From assembly GCF_027244095.1 (NCBI RefSeq), contig NC_069657.1:242522674-242586673 (forward strand): 64,000 nucleotides of DNA. Reading direction: 5' to 3'. Under the pieces are notes generated by a model, which searched no databases, was not told the origin of the DNA, and worked only from the letters and a program-made list of their open reading frames with translations. The position numbers and the translations under genes were made by a program. Below, in pieces: positions 46,901 to 52,088 of the stretch (the first letter of the stretch is position 1; every line of letters starts with the position of its first letter). This DNA comes from Hemicordylus capensis. Its lineage: Eukaryota; Chordata; Lepidosauria; Squamata; Cordylidae.

Positions 46901-48339
46901 CCACATATTTGTTTCCCCACTCCCCCCTCTGTTTCTAAAGCAGAGGTCATGCTCAGCCACCTGACGCAAGTCACAGTCAGGCCAGGTCGGTGGTACGACA
47001 TGGCGACCACACCACCTGGGACAAAGAGGATTGGGGGCCCCCGGGGTGTGTGGAACCCTGGACTTCCGCCCGGAAATCCAGGGATAAGAGCGGCTCTGGA
47101 TTCCCTGCTCTCAAAGGGCTCACAATCTAAAAAGAAACAGAAGACAGACAGCATCAACAACCACTGTGAGAGACACTGTGCCAGACTGAATAGAAGTTGC
47201 TCTCCCCCTTGCTAAGTATAACCACCGTTTTATGGGGTGTTTCCTTGTCCTGCCCATTGAATCCAATACAGTGGTCTCACAATTCTCAATCAACCTGTGC
47301 TCCATTATTCCAGAGCCTCTGCCACACACTGAAGCGAGCATATGCAAAAGACATTGCATGCAGATCAGCTCTTCATGGGATAGAGGACAGGGGTGGCCCA
47401 CCTTTTCCCAAATTCATGAATGAAGTTCCAGCCATGCTGACCAATGCTCAAGACACACATCACTGAGGATTTATGTTATACTTTGTGGACCACTTATCAT
47501 TTCCAACACTGATGATATCATTCCCAACACTGGATTGGAACGCTTCCGTGACATGAAATGTTCAAGGCCAACTCTTAGGAACATAGGAAGCCTTATCTTG
47601 GAGATGCTAGGGAAGGAGCTTGAGATCACCTGCTTTCTCCAGAGCAGCTCCATCCTCTATGGGGGATGCTCACACATCTTCCAGTGTGCTCACGCATCAA
47701 GTCTCCCATTCATTTGCAACCAGGGCAGACCCTGCTTAGCTAAGGGGACAAGTCATGCTTGCTGCGACAAGGCGGGCTCTCCTCTCTTGGGAGGGAGAGC
47801 TGCAAAAGTGACTTTACAAGCCACCTGTACTCCGAGCGAGGTGGGAGGTGCGACTCCCCAGAAGGACACTTCCCTCCCTGCACGGCCGGACCAAGGCTTA
47901 GGGGCGCCCCAGATGAAGCCCGCCAGAGCTGCCCCAGCCGCCTGGGTGCCCACTCACCCTCCCGTCCTGGCCACGGCGGGCAGGAGGGCCGGCGGGCGAC
48001 GGAGAGCACGCTCCTGCCCTGCTCTCACCACCACCGCTACATGCCACTTTGTGCTGCGGCGAGGAGGGCGGGCCCCTTCACTCACCCGCACTCGGGCCTC
48101 AGGGTAGCTGGGAGCGGCGGTGGGAGCGGGAGGAGGAAGAGGAGGGAGCGGGCAGGCACACACACACTCCCCATCGCCCGCCAACCCTCCTGCCCAGGAG
48201 GACACAGGGGCTATGTGGGGGTGGGGGGGTGGGAGTCAAGCGTGGCCCTTGCGGGCTTTGTGTCTTCAGCAGGAGCTTGGCCAGCTTTGATGGGCGCTCC
48301 TGCCTCCCTGCGAAGGAGGAAATAGGCGCTACCTTCCAT
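10879..48339 (-). CDS. SETDB2: SETDB2, histone H3K9 methyltransferase, 13 coding exons
   Basis: Exons in transcript order: 48339-48333, 43189-43067, 42165-42100, 33298-33199, 30357-29809, 28832-28713, 28472-28303, 25980-25755, 21235-21139, 17693-17597, 15072-14750, 11799-11711, 10996-10879. All introns are GT-AG and all phases agree, giving 2,085 nt and a 694-residue protein (human about 719). Seen in the protein: an N-terminal helix ([20 protein letters not shown]), an MBD at about residues 150-225 ([15 protein letters not shown]), a cysteine-rich pre-SET cluster at about 270-335, SET start [21 protein letters not shown] near 370, a long insert at about 380-610, then [25 protein letters not shown] and post-[11 protein letters not shown]. 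Family knowledge: a nuclear SUV39-type enzyme that methylates H3K9 and acts in heterochromatin and gene silencing. No break was seen in the exons. Exon limits are inferred without transcripts; the first exon is the least certain. Confidence 0.93.
11000..13040. other. Introns 11 and 12 of SETDB2, little recognised
   Basis: Apart from exon 12 (11711-11799), this A/T-rich intronic DNA holds no element I can name. Open frames here lack family resemblance. Confidence 0.6.
11711..11799 (-). CDS. SETDB2: SETDB2 coding exon 12, catalytic SET
   Basis: Encodes [20 protein letters not shown] and FPWVAFFTN. The NHSCCPN motif, part of the SET cofactor and catalytic site, is split across the junction with exon 11, and the arginine of FFTNR is split into exon 13. 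The acceptor is TTCATTTATAG; the donor is AACAG|GTTTGA. Confidence 0.95.
13413..13495 (-). repeat. L2-like LINE 3' tail
   Basis: The minus strand reads TTTGTAAACCGCCTTGGGGC ... AAAGGCGGTATAAAAATGC and ends in (AAATA)n. It is the same tail type as on the L2 copy at 33.3-34.0 kb. Confidence 0.7.
13637..13854 (+). repeat. Sauria-type tRNA-derived SINE
   Basis: The head AGCCCCTGGTGGCGCAGTGG resembles a Pol III A box and AGTTCGATCCT a B box. The body has CCGAGGTCGGTAAAATGAGT and ACCCAGAATGTTGGGGGCAA, and the tail GAGCGGTATATAAATGTAAG. Flanking GCTAGA at 13631-13636 and 13855-13860 is the likely target duplication. It lies inside the Vingi-like LINE. Confidence 0.85.
14750..15072 (-). CDS. SETDB2: SETDB2 coding exon 11, end of insert and SET core
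   Basis: A poorly conserved acidic and polar insert of about 90 residues is followed by [18 protein letters not shown], matching human [18 protein letters not shown]. This is where the SET fold resumes. The acceptor is TTTGTTGACAG and the donor AAT|GTAAGT. Confidence 0.93.
15387..15560. mobile_element. hAT-type MITE, one end
   Basis: Begins AGGGGTGTGCATGGACC, the terminus type of the complete elements at 31224 and 60673, followed by repeated GGTTCG-like phrases typical of this family. No matching far end was found; a Sauria SINE follows at 15616. Confidence 0.6.
15616..15839 (-). repeat. Sauria SINE, near full length
   Basis: The minus strand starts AGAGCCAGCGTGGTGTAGTG with A box TGGTGTAGTGG and B box GAGTTCAGATCC, continues TGACTCTGGGCCAGTCAC and ACTTCACAGGGTTGTTGTG, and ends GGATATAAAATGTAAATAAA. 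This is the classical squamate SINE described with an RTE/BovB-related tail. Confidence 0.92.
15840..15872. repeat. Perfect 13-bp hairpin
   Basis: GAATAGCAAATAG at 15840-15852 is repeated in exact inverted form at 15860-15872 with a 7-base loop, directly next to the head of the Sauria SINE. Confidence 0.8.
17597..17693 (-). CDS. SETDB2: SETDB2 coding exon 10, SET insert
   Basis: Encodes [20 protein letters not shown], aligned with human EFVSSESVTPEDNDGFKPPR. The acceptor is TTTTTTTGTAG and the donor GAAA|GTAGGT. Phase 0 in and phase 1 out are both consistent. Confidence 0.78.
17739..17960 (-). repeat. L2-tail-like interspersed repeat
   Basis: Shares ACACCACTTTTCAATGAAAA, CCCAAAGGGCTCAC and CACCAGCAACAG with copies at 27475-27670, 47095-47215 and 59375-59625. 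Inferred minus orientation, from the A/T-rich tail at the left. It lies in the intron just upstream of SETDB2 exon 10. Confidence 0.65.
18416..18982 (+). mobile_element. Solo LTR fossil, retrovirus-like
   Basis: A 567-base unit with ends TGTCAAGTGAC and GTCACTTGACA (perfect inverted) and a polyadenylation signal in the last tenth (18925-18930). No internal coding region flanks it. Flanks ACTGAAT and ACTAATG suggest a decayed target duplication. The family was not determined; likely moderately old. Confidence 0.65.
19390..19518. mobile_element. hAT-type MITE, CAGGGCTGCTCAA family
   Basis: A foldback element with terminal GGCTGCTCAACTTTGGCC and the inverted counterpart AGTTGAGCAGGCCTG. Flanks CCCTAGAG (19382-19389) and CCCTAGAA (19519-19526) form an 8-base target duplication with one difference. 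The centre holds CTCATAATCCTTGGC and its partial inverse. Confidence 0.82.
19725..20130. repeat. Terminal-inverted repeat element with CA tract
   Basis: GCCTACTTTCCTT at 19725-19737 is matched by its exact inverse at 20118-20130. The interior has two related copies of the phrase GAGGTGTCCCTACAA followed by CAAATTTGGTTCAAAT-like text, then a (CA)n run at about 20061-20085. The family was not named. Confidence 0.6.
21139..21235 (-). CDS. SETDB2: SETDB2 coding exon 9, SET insert
   Basis: A 97-base exon encoding [20 protein letters not shown], comparable with human HSVIRDPESKTAIFQHNGKK. The acceptor is TTCTTATCAG and the donor GCTA|GTAAAA. Entering phase 2 and leaving phase 0 fit its neighbours. 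Similarity is modest, but splice sites and phase support it. Confidence 0.78.
21825..25135 (-). mobile_element. DIRS-type retrotransposon fossil
   Basis: A tyrosine-recombinase retrotransposon remnant in a SETDB2 intron. Parts on the minus strand: reverse transcriptase and RNase H (about 23340-24900; motifs HLSWWSNA-like and [31 protein letters not shown]) and a recombinase region (about 21880-22960; [19 protein letters not shown]-like). The two ends carry inverted sequences of about 35 bases (21854-21889 and 25094-25128), as this family has. It is broken in many places and partly deleted; not recent. Confidence 0.8.
25755..25980 (-). CDS. SETDB2: SETDB2 coding exon 8, SET insert
   Basis: Starts RLMSRNES (human RLLSRANT) and encodes an acidic stretch ([15 protein letters not shown]), then [19 protein letters not shown], matching human FSKKRKLEVACSDCEVEVL. 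The RKRK run could serve as a nuclear localisation signal (inference). The acceptor is TCTTTTAG and the donor TTT|GTAAGT. Confidence 0.92.
26776..27056 (+). repeat. 5S-rRNA-headed SINE
   Basis: Full-length copy on the plus strand: head GAGAGCTGGTCTTGTGGT, 5S-like TAGCTAAGCAGGGTC and GAATGGGAGAC, shared body, and tail GAGCTAGATAGACCAATGG ending at CCTATGTTCC. Confidence 0.87.
27062..27258 (+). repeat. GC-rich repeat ending CCAGCTAGTT
   Basis: A G-rich, CG-containing stretch ending GATGCTCTGTGCCTGGCCCA then GCTAGTT, shared with 51370-51600 and, inverted, with 50112-50345. The family is not named. Confidence 0.6.
27475..27670 (-). repeat. L2-tail-like interspersed repeat
   Basis: Same family as 17739-17960 and 59375-59625: TATACCACTTTCCAACAAAA, AAAGTGGTTTACACAG, ATAAATAAAGATGGATCCCT, then CAAAGGGCTCAATC. 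Confidence 0.7.
27846..28280 (-). repeat. L2/CR1-group repeat with internal duplication
   Basis: The tail phrase AACATAAGAACAGCCCTGCT marks the 3' end on the minus strand. A unit of about 120 bases (CTGGATCAAGCCCAAGGCC ... GAGGTGAGGGCATGC) occurs twice in tandem, at about 27868-27980 and 27988-28100. The inner part (GCATCTTGCCTCTGAGGCTG, AGAAGTACTTCCTCTTGTC) runs to within about 25 bases of the donor of SETDB2 exon 7. Confidence 0.75.
28303..28472 (-). CDS. SETDB2: SETDB2 coding exon 7, pre-SET end and SET start
   Basis: Encodes [40 protein letters not shown] and [17 protein letters not shown], nearly identical to human SETDB2. The acceptor is CTCTCTGGCAG and the donor TCAG|GTAAAG. An L2-like repeat lies within about 25 bases of the donor on the intron side. 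Confidence 0.96.
28713..28832 (-). CDS. SETDB2: SETDB2 coding exon 6, pre-SET
   Basis: Encodes [12 protein letters not shown] followed by a lineage-specific loop and [14 protein letters not shown], matching human ITKCACLQLTARN...GYKYKRLQRQIPTG. The acceptor is CTTTCTAG and the donor GTGG|GTAAGA. It supplies the middle zinc-ligand cysteines of the pre-SET cluster. Confidence 0.92.
28833..29808. other. SETDB2 intron 5, no element recognised
   Basis: About 975 bases between exons 5 and 6. It is A/T-rich with a G-rich patch near 29230-29330 (TGGGGGTGGTGGGTTGG). Nothing further can be supported. Confidence 0.6.
29809..30357 (-). CDS. SETDB2: SETDB2 coding exon 5, MBD and start of pre-SET
   Basis: The largest exon at 549 bases. 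It encodes the methyl-CpG-binding-like domain ([20 protein letters not shown], then [18 protein letters not shown]), the linker [20 protein letters not shown] and the start of the pre-SET zinc cluster ([11 protein letters not shown]). The acceptor is GAAAACAG and the donor ACAA|GTAGGT. Confidence 0.95.
30471..30663 (+). repeat. tRNA-headed SINE sharing the 5S-SINE body
   Basis: The head GACTGTAGATCAGTGGCAGA (A box) and CCAGGTCCAATCCCAG (B box), with CTTTGCATGC around the anticodon position, looks like a tRNA-Ala (TGC)-derived promoter. The body (GAGACTCCTGCCTG, CTTGGAGAAGCCACCGCCAG) and tail (ACTGAGCTCGATAGACTGAA) are those of the 5S-headed SINE family in this window. Confidence 0.82.
30839..31812. 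mobile_element. Tigger/pogo-type MITE, interrupted
   Basis: Terminal repeats CAGTCACCCCTTGCCAGCC and, from the right end, CAGCCATCCCTTGCCAATC, with TA at both flanks (30837-30838 and 31813-31814). A CAGT-type terminus with TA target fits pogo/Tigger. No transposase was seen. A hAT-type element (31224-31712) sits inside it. Confidence 0.75.
31224..31712. mobile_element. hAT-type foldback MITE nested in the Tigger MITE
   Basis: Termini AGAGATGTGCACGGAACC and, inverted, AGGGATGTGCATGAACC. Flanks ACCCTGTT (31216-31223) and ACCCCGTT (31713-31720) form an 8-base duplication with one difference. The two halves are inverted copies of each other (CCTCCCGCCGCTTTCCCCCA versus TGGGGGAAAAGCAGCGGGAG), so a transcript could form a hairpin with arms of about 230 bases. 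Confidence 0.85.
33199..33298 (-). CDS. SETDB2: SETDB2 coding exon 4
   Basis: A 100-base exon encoding [20 protein letters not shown] and [13 protein letters not shown]. Only the end resembles human (STSCENSFPEDCTFL), so the call rests on weak similarity, good splice sites (CTCTTTAAAG and TTT|GTGAGT) and exact phase fit (in 1, out 2). This linker before the MBD evolves fast in the family. Confidence 0.75.
33338..34017 (-). mobile_element. L2-clade LINE 3' end
   Basis: The minus strand reads [33 protein letters not shown], then [38 protein letters not shown] and [14 protein letters not shown], the C-terminal part of an L2-type reverse transcriptase. A 3' UTR follows, ending in TGTAAACTGCCTTGAG, AAAGGCAGTATAAAAATTT, then AATAAATAA. 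It lies just outside SETDB2 exon 4. Confidence 0.87.
34304..35348 (-). mobile_element. Solo LTR fossil, retrovirus-like
   Basis: A 1,045-base unit beginning TGTAG and ending CTACA on both readings, flanked by a perfect 5-base duplication ATGTG (34299-34303 and 35349-35353). A polyadenylation signal on the minus strand near 34690-34700 fixes the orientation. There is no internal region. It is inserted in DIRS-type sequence, so it is younger than that fossil. Family not determined. Confidence 0.8.
36545..36960 (-). mobile_element. L2-clade LINE 3' end inside the DIRS fossil
   Basis: The minus strand reads [32 protein letters not shown] and [14 protein letters not shown], the L2 C-terminus, then a tail with TGCCCCGAGCCACTGGATGG. 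The sequence on both sides belongs to the DIRS-type element. Confidence 0.8.
38131..38660. repeat. Old interspersed repeat, family unresolved
   Basis: Phrases such as GAGCTGGGTGTCACCTATGC, GATGAGGTCACCCAGAGAAT and CAAGAACAGAGCCCTCAGG are familiar from dispersed amniote repeats, but I cannot name the family or its limits. Confidence 0.4.
38931..40024 (-). pseudogene. MDH2: MDH2 processed pseudogene in SETDB2 intron
   Basis: An intronless, disabled copy of mitochondrial malate dehydrogenase. Visible pieces in order: [49 protein letters not shown], then in other frames [33 protein letters not shown] and, at the end, [15 protein letters not shown] with a stop at about 39044. Breaks include a deletion of about 15 codons after MTWDDL, frameshifts and an in-frame stop in the DIVRANTF region. 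An A-rich tract on the minus strand near 38931-38950 looks like the remnant poly(A) tail. The lack of introns and the tail indicate L1-type retroposition. It sits antisense to nothing and in the same orientation as SETDB2. Confidence 0.92.
40028..40325 (-). repeat. 5S-rRNA-headed SINE
   Basis: A near-complete copy on the minus strand, immediately upstream of the MDH2 pseudogene's 5' end. Its tail, GGAACATAGGAAGCTGCC when read on plus, abuts the pseudogene at about 40025. Confidence 0.86.
40330..42095. other. SETDB2 intron 3, mostly unrecognised
   Basis: Contains an L2-like tail fragment near 41030-41085 (GTAAGCTATCTTGGAGCC, then GAAAGGTGGGAGTATAC), a short (CA)n run near 41087-41101, and otherwise unplaced intronic sequence. 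Confidence 0.55.
42100..42165 (-). CDS. SETDB2: SETDB2 coding exon 3
   Basis: A 66-base exon encoding [20 protein letters not shown], aligned with human KEYIQAMILVNEATIINSST. The acceptor is CATTTAAACAG and the donor AATG|GTAAGA. Phase 1 on both sides matches its neighbours. Confidence 0.85.
42535..43026. mobile_element. hAT-type MITE fragment next to exon 2
   Basis: The right end (from the minus strand) TAGGGATGTGCGAAATGATT matches the terminus type of the hAT foldback elements. The interior has paired phrases (AAATCACCCAAATCGG, GGTGATTTGTTTTG). The left limit is unclear; similar GC-rich text begins near 42255. Its right edge lies 40 bases from the SETDB2 exon 2 donor. Confidence 0.6.
43067..43189 (-). 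CDS. SETDB2: SETDB2 coding exon 2, N-terminal helix
   Basis: Encodes [18 protein letters not shown] and then [19 protein letters not shown], a close match to human [29 protein letters not shown]. The acceptor is a clean TCTCTTTTCAG. The donor is GAAG|GTTTGG, a weak match to consensus beyond the GT. A hAT-type repeat ends only 40 bases into the downstream intron. Confidence 0.9.
43821..44123 (+). repeat. 5S-rRNA-headed SINE, diverged
   Basis: Head GAGAGCAGGTCTTGTGGT, 5S-like GAATGGGAGACT, body with CTTGGAGAAGCCATTGCC, and tail CTGCCTATGTTCT. More diverged than the other copies and with part of the tail missing. Confidence 0.82.
44755..44890. mobile_element. hAT-type MITE, CAGGGCTGCTCAA family
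   Basis: A 136-base foldback element with termini CAGGGCTGCTCAATTTAGGC and, inverted, CAGGCCTGCTCAACTTAGGC. The perfect 8-base duplication ATCTATAC is at 44747-44754 and 44891-44898. The centre carries ACTCCCATAATCCCTGGCC and its inverse. Confidence 0.92.
45304..45601 (+). repeat. 5S-rRNA-headed SINE
   Basis: A full-length, well-preserved copy from GAGGAGAGCTGGTCTTGTGG to CCTATGTTCC, with the 5S-like block TAGCTAAGCAGGGTC and GAATGGGAGAC. Confidence 0.9.
45610..46880. other. SETDB2 intron 1, middle section
   Basis: Holds a 30-base inverted repeat (46228-46257 and 46476-46507; core AAGCCTCATCCAAATAAA) around an A/T-rich spacer, and an L2-like tail fragment near 46545-46625. No gene was recognised. 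Confidence 0.6.
47095..47215. repeat. L2-tail-like interspersed repeat fragment
   Basis: Contains TCAAAGGGCTCACAATCTAA, AAAGAAACAGAAGACAGAC and GACACTGTGCCAGACTG, shared with 17739, 27475 and 59375. Confidence 0.6.
47577..47790 (-). repeat. 5S-type SINE with internal deletion, at CpG island edge
   Basis: The tail GGAACATAGGAAGC (plus reading) jumps directly to CTTATCTTGGAGATGC, so about 90 bases of the tail-side body are missing. The head side is intact to GAGAGCCCGCCTTGTCGCAG on the minus strand. It abuts the promoter's GC-rich sequence. Confidence 0.78.
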
Positions 48340-48560
48340 AGCCTGCTGTTCTCCAGGGAACCTCGCTGCGCTCGCATCGAAGTCCGGCGCGGTTACTAGA
48401 GACTTCACTGGGTACGTGCAGGGCTTCTCCTAAGCCCCAGCCAGCAGCACCGCCGGTGGACCAGCCTCCATACACTGCAGAAACGAAACCTAATACCTGA
48501 GCCCCGCCTCTTGCCAAATATTCGACTGGGAGGACCATAGACTTATAACCCTAGACTCAT
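47800..48560. promoter_or_regulatory. CpG-rich island, SETDB2 promoter
   Basis: The only strongly GC- and CpG-rich stretch of this size in the window, with many CG dinucleotides, purine-rich GGAGG tracts and no TATA box seen. It covers the inferred start exon of SETDB2 (48333-48339). In mammals SETDB2 shares a bidirectional promoter region with CAB39L, so the right side may drive that gene on the plus strand; no CAB39L exon was recognised here. A 5S-type SINE abuts the left edge. Confidence 0.7.
48333..48339 (-). CDS. SETDB2: SETDB2 coding exon 1 (start codon exon)
   Basis: The CpG-rich stretch carries, on the minus strand, ATGGAAG followed by a GTAGCG donor. Joined to the next exon this reads M-E-V-D-A-K-M-F-W, resembling the human start (MGEKNGDAKTFW). 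The phase, one base of a split codon, fits exactly. Only seven coding bases lie here; the rest of the exon would be 5' UTR running to the right. An alternative is that this exon is wholly noncoding and translation starts at the ATG inside exon 2 (MFWEQMED), which would shorten the protein by five residues. Confidence 0.6.
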
Positions 48561-50111
48561 ACAGGCTTCCCAACTTCCGGGATTCTTTAGGTCAGCGCGT
48601 GAGAAAATGAAAGTGCTTTCTCACACACACACCCGGCCCCCGCCAAAAAAGAGGAGAAAAAATTTAGCGTAAAGTGTCATGGGACGGCACGCCCCTCCCG
48701 CAACTAGAGTTAGAAAGGCCGCAAAGTTTTTGTCTAACTGTGAGGTCTCATTTTGGTTTTAAATGTTTTGCTTTGTTTTTAGTGTTAAAAAGGGTTAGGG
48801 TTCTGCACACATCTGCACACAGTTCAAGGGAGCCTGAGGCTTTTGTTGCACGGCGCAGCTGAGCGTTGTATTTAAGCTGGGCAGTTGCTCTGAGGGGATA
48901 ATTTCAGTAAATTGCTAAATTGACCACTGCTGTACGCGAAGGAGTGCATGGATGACTTTTGGCTGCACATCCAAATCAGCCCAACCCCACTTCCAATCTG
49001 CAACATTTCCAGTGGCTGTTGCCATCGTCCCATTCTGCAGATAATTACGCATACTTGCGTTCTCATTGGCAAACAATTTCTTTTCATGTTTAAAGCCGCC
49101 CTCCCTCCATCACATTTTACATATGAAAGAAGACTTGCATTAGTCTTATTCCTCTTTTGCTGTTAGACGTCGTGGAGGAGGAGGGGAAGGCCGCGGCCGC
49201 CCAATCACACCTATGCTAAAAACCTAGCATTCCCTCTTGTTTTCTATGGGAAGATCTCATTCCGTGTTGTGGGCGGGGGCCACCACTCGCACAAACCCGT
49301 GAACAAGTAGCCTAAAACTTCCACCTCCAGTCAGAGAAACCGATCTCTATGACCTTTGTCTAGCTCAGCAACTTAACCTATAGAGATAAAAAATACCAGG
49401 AGACTTCATGATTCCTTTGTCGGAACTATCCCTTTGGTGAGAGCTGCCTATAGGAAACAATGCAGACCCGGTGCGGTGGCAGAACGCGGGGGGTGGGGGA
49501 GGGGGCGAGACTTTTGCCACAGAAGGGTGGGTGAATGAGAGGGTGGGCTGCGTCCCACATATTAGATTTCTGAAACAGAAGTGGGAGGGTGGTGGGGGCA
49601 AGCCACTTGTGCGGGTTTTTTTTAAAAGCCAGATTCTGGGTCACGGCCCCTATTTCACACGGGCATACCCCTCAGGTTCTGGCAACAGTGCTACCCTTGT
49701 GGAGACACCCTTGAACAGAACTCTGGGATTTTAGAGTAACTGTGACAGGGCGCCAGTATGTCACATGTCCACACAAAAGGTGGCAGTCAAGATTGCTCTT
49801 TGTTAGTAAAGATTACTCTTTCTAACTCCAGTTTAATTTAGTGTAAAAAATGTGGTCTTTTTATTGTGTAAAAACATATTTTAAAATTATCAATAAAGGC
49901 GTAAATAGAATCAGTTCTGGTCACCATTCTGCATGAAGGCAATGGGGCTGTGGCTGAGAGAGCAGGGTTTATTTACAAAGGGATTCCCAATCTGTGCTGC
50001 CGATGTTGCTGAACTACAATTCCCATTAACCTCAGCTGCAATTTATACAAATATTTATTTTTCTTAATATTTATAATTTATACACATATTTTTATAATAA
50101 ATATTTATAAA

Positions 50112-50345
50112 ATAAACTAGCTGGGCTGGGCGCAGAGCATCTGCCTCTCTAGTTCTCCTACCGGCCGACCCACCGCTGCGATTTTCTTTCCCTGCCTACA
50201 GCCGCCTTCTTCCCCGGCCTGCCCTGTTGTTTCCTTCCTCCACCCACCCGCAAGCCTGTTCGCCGGTGCCCCCACTTTCCTCTCCCCCTGCCGGCAGCTT
50301 GCTCACAAACTCTTGTGAGAGCTGCCATGCATGGGATTAGCAATG
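50112..50345 (-). repeat. GC-rich repeat, inverted copy
   Basis: The inverse of 51370-51600: it starts TAGCTGGGCTGGGCGCAGAG and ends TCTTGTGAGAGCTGCCATGC, then GGGATTAGCA. CG-rich against an A/T-rich background. Confidence 0.7.
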
Positions 50346-50359
50346 GGTACTCCTTAAAG

Positions 50360-50495
50360 CAGTGATTCTCAATCTTGGGTCCTCAAGTGTTATTGAACTT
50401 CAACTCCCATAATCCCCAGCCTCAGTGGCCTTTGGTTGGGGATGATGGGAGTTGAAGTCCAATAACACCTGAGGACCCAAGTTTGAGAATCACTG
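50360..50495. mobile_element. hAT-type MITE, CAGTGATTCTCAA family
   Basis: A 136-base near-perfect foldback with termini CAGTGATTCTCAATCTTGGG and, inverted, CAGTGATTCTCAAACTTGGG. The perfect 8-base duplication CCTTAAAG is at 50352-50359 and 50496-50503. The near-identical arms suggest a fairly young insertion. Confidence 0.95.
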
Positions 50496-50934
50496 CCTTA
50501 AAGAAATATATATAGATTGTAGCTGGGGATGATGGGAGTTGTAGTTCAACAATATTGGGAGTACCACAGGTTGGGAATCCCTGGTTTACAGCAACCCTGC
50601 AAACTAATCCAGTGGTGGTACACTCTTAATCATCCTTATCATCTAGTACCACAGCATTAAGAATTTTTAAGAAAAGGGGTGGTGTTGGTTCCCAGCAGTG
50701 CTCAGATTAACCCTTTCCCTGTAAGTTGCTTCTGCCACCAATTTCATACCACCCCAGGCTGCCTTCCAAAACAGGAAGAAATAGGGAAGCTGTAAAACCC
50801 AAACAGAAACCACCAGAATGACCCATTAACACACATGCTTCAATCCAGTTTGCACACCTGTACAAGGAAGTGTTGGTGGCTGGCTACATAATTGCCACTC
50901 GTGAATTTTGTTAAAGTTGGTCTTCTGGGGTATT

Positions 50935-52032
50935 TTTATAGCTAATATATTTTTTTAATGTGATGGGAAAATTTAATAATTGTAATATACTACTAGGTAA
51001 GGCCCATCCTTGACCAGGCAAAGTCACGTTGCATAGATTACACTGATAGGAAAGTTCAAGAAATTACATATATGCTGATCGATTTTTTAATGCTACCAAA
51101 AGGGAAGTAAAAATTAAAAAGATTTCAGGTTCAAACATTATCCATCTTCCATTATTCATCAAACCTCAAGAGGTTTTTAACACTCAATAATCAGATTCAT
51201 AATTCCAAAATGACATAATGCCCAATGCCCAAGAAAAGCAGAACCTTCTCAAATACAAATTCACTATGATTTAAATTTGTCATATAGTCTAATATTGTAA
51301 ATATTAATTCAAAAATCCCATGATGTCATTTTGGAATTTATATATATATATTTATTTCTCCTAGGCATACCTGTCGCTAATCCCATGTGTTGCAGCTCTC
51401 ACGAGAGTTTGCGAGCAGCTGCCAGACTAGCAACGGGGATGGGGAGAAAATGGCCACTGGGATGAGGAGGCGGCAGCGGACTGGCCCAGCTGCCAGGATG
51501 AGGAGGCGGAGGTGGTAGTGGTGGGCCGGCCTGGCCTGGTCGCCAGGATAAGGAGGCTTGAAAGATGCTCTGCGCCCGGCCCAGCTAGTTTACTATATGG
51601 TAAATTTAAATCATAGTAAATTTGAATCTGAGAAAGATCTGCTTTTCTTGGGCATTATGTCATTTTGGAATTATGGATCTTTTTATTGAGTTAAAAACCT
51701 GTTGCGACCAGTAACAGTTAAAATATGATTAAATTCATTATTTCTTCTTTTATAACAACTTTCCCTGAGCATATTCTGGTGTAAAAAGTAATTAAATTCA
51801 GCTAATTTAGGTAGCAGGATTGTTCATGCAAAATTTCGTAGCTGTTGGTAATCGGGAAGTATAATATTCAAATTTTATTTAAAAACCTAGAACAAAAATT
51901 ATTTAAATTTTCTCCAAGCATTTTCTGGTGTAAAATGTAGTGCATTCAGCTATTTTCAGTGGCAGGATTGTGTATACAAGATTTGGTATCTGTAGGTCAT
52001 TGGGAAGTATGACTTTATTTCACACAAACAAA

Positions 52033-52088
<56 letters not shown>

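Larger units (their letters stand above)
49975..50585. mobile_element. Split hAT-like MITE, probable
   Basis: Left half GGGATTCCCAATCTGTG ... CTGAACTACAATTCCCAT (49980-50035); right half GGGAGTTGTAGTTCAAC ... CACAGGTTGGGAATCCC (50532-50580), which are inverses. The sequence between holds the GC-rich repeat (50112-50345) and a complete smaller MITE (50360-50495), apparently inserted later. A clear flanking duplication was not found. Confidence 0.55.

Noticed and set aside
47535-48107. Open frame of 190 codons on the plus strand at the promoter
   Set aside because: It starts in SINE sequence and runs through GC-rich CpG island DNA, where stops are rare. The composition is proline- and arginine-biased with no family match.
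52036-52083. (TA)n run as a possible regulatory or origin element
   Set aside because: A plain microsatellite within a repeat block; such runs are common and carry no specific signal here.
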